A stretch of 64,000 bases of DNA from NCBI GenBank assembly GCA_003574895.1, contig PJFB01000009.1, positions 124,001-188,000 of the forward strand, read 5' to 3'. Below are positions 60,191 through 64,000 of this stretch, piece after piece. This DNA is from Geobacter sp. (GTDB taxonomy: Bacteria > Desulfobacterota > Desulfuromonadia > Geobacterales > Pseudopelobacteraceae). Every line of letters begins with the position of its first letter. Positions within the stretch are counted from its first letter, which is position 1. Below the pieces are notes generated by a model. The model ran no database searches, was not told where the DNA came from, and worked only from the letters and a program-made list of their open reading frames with translations. Position numbers and translations under genes: made by a program.

Positions 60191-60712
60191 ATGAGTGATT
60201 GTTACATAGGAGAAATACGGATGTTCGGGGGGGCCTATGCCCCGGCGAATTGGGCCTTTTGTGACGGTAGCACTTTACAGATCAACGGCAATGAGACTTT
60301 GTACTCACTGATTGGTACGACCTATGGTGGTGACGGAATCTCGAACTTCAAACTGCCGGATCTCAGGGGGCGTTTGCCGCTTCACATGGGCCAGGGTCCA
60401 AATCTGGGCAACAGGGTGCTTGGGACTTCGTTCGGCACGGAAACGGTAACGCTGGATTATACGCACATTCCGGCCCACACCCATGTCATCAGCGCAGGTG
60501 GAGATGCCACGACCGCGGCCCCGGAAGGCAACTATCCGGGAAACAGTATCGGTTTCAGTCTCTATTCGGCCGCCACTCCCGACAGCACCATGAGCCAGGC
60601 CTCCGTGGGGCCGTCTGCGGCCAACACCGTTCTGCCCCACTCGAACCTGATGCCGACCCTGTGCATAAACTTCATTATCGCCCTGACCGGCTATTATCCC
60701 CAGAGGCCTTGA
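60191..60712 (+). CDS. Phage tail-collar domain protein 1 (Mdp-like)
   Basis: A 173-residue protein consisting of one tail-collar domain. CDGSTLQINGNETLYSLIGT and TYGGDGISNFKLPDLRGRLP are its signature. PAHTHVISAGG and LPHSNLMPTLCINFIIALTG close the fold, and His pairs may bind a metal as in phage short tail fibres. There is no signal peptide. It starts the triple set and follows AGGAGGAAGG. Homologous microcystin-related Mdp proteins are secreted-type surface proteins in other bacteria. Confidence 0.9.
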   Translation: MSDCYIGEIRMFGGAYAPANWAFCDGSTLQINGNETLYSLIGTTYGGDGISNFKLPDLRGRLPLHMGQGPNLGNRVLGTSFGTETVTLDYTHIPAHTHVISAGGDATTAAPEGNYPGNSIGFSLYSAATPDSTMSQASVGPSAANTVLPHSNLMPTLCINFIIALTGYYPQRP

Positions 60713-60729
60713 ACTGAAAGGAGAAAGAA

Positions 60730-61242
60730 ATGGCTGAACCATTTATCGGTGAAATACGGCTGTTCAGCTTCGGCTTTGCCCCCCAGGGGTGGGCCACTTG
60801 CGACGGCCAGACCTTGTCAATCAATCAAAACCAGGCTCTGTACAGCCTGCTGGGCGCCACCTATGGCGGCACATCGACTACTTTCAATCTGCCCGATCTG
60901 AGGGGCAGAACCATGCTGCACAGAAACAACGATTATTTGGAGGGCGCGAAGGGCGGAACTGAAAGTGTTGCATTGGCTGCGACCTCTCAATTGCCGCTCC
61001 ACACCCATGCGCTGGCCGCCAATTCCGGCCCTTCCACGACAAACACACCAAAAGACGGGGTGCTGGCGACGGTGGCGGGAACAACAAAATATGCCTATAC
61101 GACGGCAAAAGCACCACCTAACACGCTTGCAGCCGGTTCGCTCTCTCCGTCCGGTTCTTCCGCCTCCCACAACAACATGCAGCCTTCATTGGTCATCAAT
61201 TACTGCATAGCATTGACAGGATATTACCCTCCGAGATCCTGA
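60730..61242 (+). CDS. Phage tail-collar domain protein 2 (Mdp-like)
   Basis: A 170-residue paralogue with APQGWATCDGQTLSINQNQA, YGGTSTTFNLPDLRGRTMLH and HNNMQPSLVINYCIALTGYY. It lies 17 bases after copy 1 with its own GGAGAAAG ribosome site. The central loop (about 90-145) is quite different from copies 1 and 3, as expected if the variable loop sets binding specificity. No signal peptide. Confidence 0.92.
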   Translation: MAEPFIGEIRLFSFGFAPQGWATCDGQTLSINQNQALYSLLGATYGGTSTTFNLPDLRGRTMLHRNNDYLEGAKGGTESVALAATSQLPLHTHALAANSGPSTTNTPKDGVLATVAGTTKYAYTTAKAPPNTLAAGSLSPSGSSASHNNMQPSLVINYCIALTGYYPPRS

Positions 61243-61270
61243 CCCTGATATACAGGATTCGTGCGTTAAC

Positions 61271-61310
61271 GAATATATCTTCTGCCGGGGAAATGCAGAA
61301 AATATATTTC
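61271..61310 (+). other. Hairpin between collar genes 2 and 3
   Basis: GAATATATCTTCTGC can pair with GCAGAAAATATATTTC (one bulge) around CGGGGAAAT. No T-run follows, so it may be a processing or stability element that changes the amount of copy 3. Confidence 0.45.
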
Positions 61311-61333
61311 ACTTACTAAAAGGAGAACATGTT

Positions 61334-61885
61334 ATGGCCGATCCATTTATAGGAGAGATCCGCGCATTTGCATTTACTTTCGCCCCGATGGGGTGGGCCA
61401 CGTGTGACGGGCAGCTGGTGCAGATCACTCAGAACCAGGCTCTTTATTCCATTTTAGGCATAACCTATGGCGGAGACGGTAAATCTACCTTTGGCCTGCC
61501 AAACTTACAAGGACGGGCGCCGATGGATGTCGGGAACGGGCCACAACTGACCCCCAGAATTCTGGGAGCCGTGGCCGGAGATGCCACGGTAACATTGACG
61601 GCAAATAACTTTCCGCCGCACAGCCATGCGCTGAATGTTGTTTCGAGTTCTGGTGCAAACCAGACAGCCGTTGCAAGCCACTACCTGGCCAAGGTGCCGT
61701 CAACTGGAAAGCCGCCGGCCACCACGAATACCTATACTACTCCGACTGTAAATGCCCAACTTGCAGCTGATGCCGTACAAATGGCGGGAACCGCGACAGG
61801 GGCGATAATCCATGACAATATGCAGCCCTATCTGCCGGTGTTGCTGTGCATCGCGCTCAATGGCGAATATCCGGTAAGGCCCTAG
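61334..61885 (+). CDS. Phage tail-collar domain protein 3 (Mdp-like)
   Basis: A 183-residue paralogue: APMGWATCDGQLVQITQNQA, YGGDGKSTFGLPNLQGRAPM, NFPPHSHALNVVSSSGANQ and HDNMQPYLPVLLCIALNGEY. The domain has the same order as copies 1 and 2 but a longer variable loop. AAAGGAGAACATGTT precedes the ATG. It is the last gene of the cluster; an imperfect hairpin follows at 61916-61944. Confidence 0.92.
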   Translation: MADPFIGEIRAFAFTFAPMGWATCDGQLVQITQNQALYSILGITYGGDGKSTFGLPNLQGRAPMDVGNGPQLTPRILGAVAGDATVTLTANNFPPHSHALNVVSSSGANQTAVASHYLAKVPSTGKPPATTNTYTTPTVNAQLAADAVQMAGTATGAIIHDNMQPYLPVLLCIALNGEYPVRP

Positions 61886-61915
61886 GCAGTATTTTTGCAA
61901 GGCAGAGGAAGTGCC

Positions 61916-61944
61916 GTTGGAGAGGGCGTGCCGCTCTCTCCAAC
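61916..61944 (+). terminator. Hairpin after the collar cluster, weak terminator
   Basis: GTTGGAGAG pairs with CTCTCCAAC around an 11-base loop. It has no T-run, so termination would need Rho or be partial. Confidence 0.4.
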
Positions 61945-62132
61945 GAAATTAACTGATCGAAATTATTAATATAAAATAACTATATTTGTGGTAGTTAAAT
62001 ATAATATTATAACATTTCAATTTGCATACTACGGCACTCGCCAGCATATAAAATATCCATGATGGTCCCGGTAACGGGCAATGACTTGAGAACGAAAATA
62101 CACAATGATGTGGCCCATGGGGAGATACGCTC

Positions 62133-64000
62133 ATGTTCAGACGACCAATCGCCTTTTTACTCGTTCTGTCGCTGGTGCTGTTTTTTTGCGGACAAGCTGT
62201 CGCCGGTATCTACGGAACCGCCAACGGCACTTATGATTTCAGCAACGGCGATACGGGCGCCAACGGAGGCATAGGCGCCGACAACTCCGCGAGCCCTGGG
62301 TTTGCCACCTTTTCTGACAAATTCGTTCTCAGCAACGGCATGCTCATCGACGACCTTGTGCTAACCTCCATCTGGACCGGCAATCAGATGACGGCCAATA
62401 CTACCGGAACATTCACGGTAAAGGCAGAGGGTGGAACAACGTGCAAGACCTTCACCTTCAAGGATCTGGGCATACATGTTTACGATAATGGCGGTTTCGC
62501 TACCGTGAATAACATCACCGTAATCACGAAAGATCAAAGCGGTACCACCATCGCTACCCACTCTGGCAACCCTAATCTTACCACCAACGGCAACATCGCT
62601 TCCCAGCTCAGCACACTCATAAACAGTGGCAGTCAGTTTAACGACAACAATGTGGCAACCGTAACCATAACCTGGACGTTTTTAAGTGGCGATGCCCCTT
62701 CGAATCTGAACTTTGACAATATTACCATTGCAAATGTGAGCGCAGCGTCGCCTCCCGCGGCAACCACCAATGCCGCCAGCAGTATCGCCGCCACCGGCGC
62801 CACCCTGAACGGCACGGTCAATGCCAATGGATACAGCACCGTTGTCACCTTCGACTATGGCACCACCACCGGTTACGGCAGCTCGGCAACGGCAGCTCAG
62901 AGCCCAGTTACCGGATCTTCCAATACCGTTGTGTCGGCTGCCATTTCCGGCCTGACCTGCAACACGCCCTACCACTTCCGGGTCAAGGGGGTAAACAGCG
63001 GCGGCACAACCTACGGCAGCGACCTTACCCTTACTACGGCAGCGTGCGACTCCGCCCCCACCGTCATCAACCTGAACAGTGACAGCGTCACTTTCACCGA
63101 AGGAGGCAGCGCGGTTATGCTGGACTCCGGCACCGATGCCACGGCAACCGAGGATGTGAGCTGGAACGGCGGCAAATTGCTCGCCTCGTTTGCCGCCGGC
63201 CAGGACCTGGTAGCCGACCTCCTCGGCATCACCAACCAAGGGACCGGAGCAGGACAGATCGGGGTGAGCGGCAGCGACGTCACCTATGGCGGCACCACCA
63301 TCGGCACAGTCGGGGGCGGCCGGGGCAACCTGCCGCTGACGGTCACCTTCAACGCCGGTGCCACCGATGCGGCGGTCACCGCCCTGCTGCGCAATCTCAA
63401 CTTCCGTACCACCAACGCCAGCAACCCATCCACAGCCCCCCGCACCGTGCGGGTCACGCTGGCCGATTCCGTGGGGAACGTTTCCGCCAATAATGACATT
63501 ACTGTTGCGGTCACGGCAGTTAATGATGCCCCGACGTTCACCGCCGGGTCCGGCAGTGTCGTCACCACCACCGCTAACGGGGAGGAGATGGGCTATGCGA
63601 CGGCAGTGCAGCCGGATGGAAAGATCCTGGTGGCCGGCAATGTCGCCAATTTAGTCAATCCCGCCACCTGGGAATACGATGAGCCCTACCTGCTGCTGGC
63701 CCGTTACAATGCCGACGGCTCCCTGGACACCTCGTTTGCCACCAATGGCTTTGCCAAGATGAATATCTGGACTGCGCTCAATTCCGCCGAGACTGGGATC
63801 GCCATTGCCGTGCTACCCGACGGCAAGATCGTGGTCGGCGCCGGTGATCCGAGCCAGAGCAATTCGGAGCCCCAATTCGGGATGGCCCGTTTCAACGCCG
63901 ATGGTTCCCCCGACACCAGCTTCGGTACCAATGGCGCTGCCAGCTTTACGGTGGGTACAGAGAACATGGCTACCGCCCACGGCATGACCATGGACTCCCG
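62133..64000 (+). CDS. Large secreted protein with fibronectin-like and delta-60 repeats (partial, runs off the window)
   Basis: The frame is open from the ATG at 62133 (GGGGAGA upstream) to the window end, 622 residues and counting. A signal peptide (MFRRPIAFLLVLSLVLFFCG) is clear. About 25-205 is a secreted beta-domain with many Gly/Asn/Thr. About 210-305 is fibronectin-III-like (TLNGTVNANGYSTVVTFDYG). About 305-465 is a cadherin-like stretch ending in AVNDAP. From about 470 delta-60 repeat units appear (RYNADGSLDTSFATNGF, RFNADGSPDTSFGTNGA). Such proteins are surface-exposed or released adhesin-like proteins. Confidence 0.9.
   Translation, partial: MFRRPIAFLLVLSLVLFFCGQAVAGIYGTANGTYDFSNGDTGANGGIGADNSASPGFATFSDKFVLSNGMLIDDLVLTSIWTGNQMTANTTGTFTVKAEGGTTCKTFTFKDLGIHVYDNGGFATVNNITVITKDQSGTTIATHSGNPNLTTNGNIASQLSTLINSGSQFNDNNVATVTITWTFLSGDAPSNLNFDNITIANVSAASPPAATTNAASSIAATGATLNGTVNANGYSTVVTFDYGTTTGYGSSATAAQSPVTGSSNTVVSAAISGLTCNTPYHFRVKGVNSGGTTYGSDLTLTTAACDSAPTVINLNSDSVTFTEGGSAVMLDSGTDATATEDVSWNGGKLLASFAAGQDLVADLLGITNQGTGAGQIGVSGSDVTYGGTTIGTVGGGRGNLPLTVTFNAGATDAAVTALLRNLNFRTTNASNPSTAPRTVRVTLADSVGNVSANNDITVAVTAVNDAPTFTAGSGSVVTTTANGEEMGYATAVQPDGKILVAGNVANLVNPATWEYDEPYLLLARYNADGSLDTSFATNGFAKMNIWTALNSAETGIAIAVLPDGKIVVGAGDPSQSNSEPQFGMARFNADGSPDTSFGTNGAASFTVGTENMATAHGMTMDS

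Noticed and set aside
60191-61885. A prophage or tailocin
   Set aside because: Only tail-collar domains are present. There is no sheath, tube, baseplate, lysis or packaging gene within the window.

Overview
The window looks like chromosomal DNA of a Geobacter/Pelobacter-type bacterium (Desulfuromonadales/Geobacterales). This is inferred from the gene families seen: a hopanoid operon (shc, hpnA, dxs, hpnH), a tungsten-type aldehyde:ferredoxin oxidoreductase, many RpfG-like receivers with one conserved C-terminal receiver motif, a MglA-like GTPase, a PilZ protein, a small c-type cytochrome, sigma-54-type promoters and a GEMM-I riboswitch. No species is claimed.

Region by region. 1-8.2 kb: a plus-strand signalling operon that starts inside a histidine kinase and runs through four response regulators (two with HD-GYP-type domains), a MglA-like GTPase, a second histidine kinase and a receiver fused to a PilB/GspE-type ATPase with zinc ribbons. 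8.4-10.4 kb: yciH, nadE and a nitrilase-type partner on the minus strand. 10.4-12.8 kb: a small accessory patch with a yjbQ relic, a PIN/ribbon-helix-helix toxin-antitoxin pair between two direct repeats that look like group II intron 3' ends, and a DUF6602-like nuclease-fold protein. 12.8-16 kb: yraN, aldehyde:ferredoxin oxidoreductase, gph and yhbY. 16.2-22.4 kb: the hopanoid operon. 22.5-33.8 kb: a minus-strand envelope and lipid region with a glycosyltransferase, two YiiX-like hydrolases, small lipoproteins and membrane peptides behind a sigma-54-like promoter, a giant LplT-PlsC-Aas fusion and an amidohydrolase. 33.9-40.6 kb: a sigma-54 activator with a membrane partner, tex, a frameshifted secreted protein, an FRG protein and a PilZ protein. 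40.7-46.5 kb: cytochrome c, a NosL-ABC transporter-membrane protein operon, and a sigma-54-driven pair of a membrane peptide and a degenerate receiver. 46.5-56.4 kb: mostly housekeeping genes (thioesterase, FadR-type regulator, YkgJ, rlmI, phosphatase, alcohol dehydrogenase, rluA, hisG, hisI, ketopantoate reductase) plus a GEMM-I riboswitch controlling a small secreted protein. 56.6-64 kb: a TPR protein, tRNA(CAU), a GNAT/DUF6916/triple tail-collar cluster behind a perfect palindrome, and the start of a large secreted delta-60-repeat protein that runs off the window.

The strongest leads are five. They are the receiver/MglA/PilB-fusion operon, the GEMM-I riboswitch whose 3' arm is shared with a terminator, the NosL-ABC-CxxC membrane protein operon, the triple tail-collar/GNAT cluster, and two sigma-54-type promoters in front of small membrane-protein genes. 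Two inverted-repeat elements have also altered genes: one adds 22 codons in frame inside the acyltransferase fusion, the other supplies the stop codon of the amidohydrolase. All assignments come from reading the sequence and from family knowledge; no database search was run.
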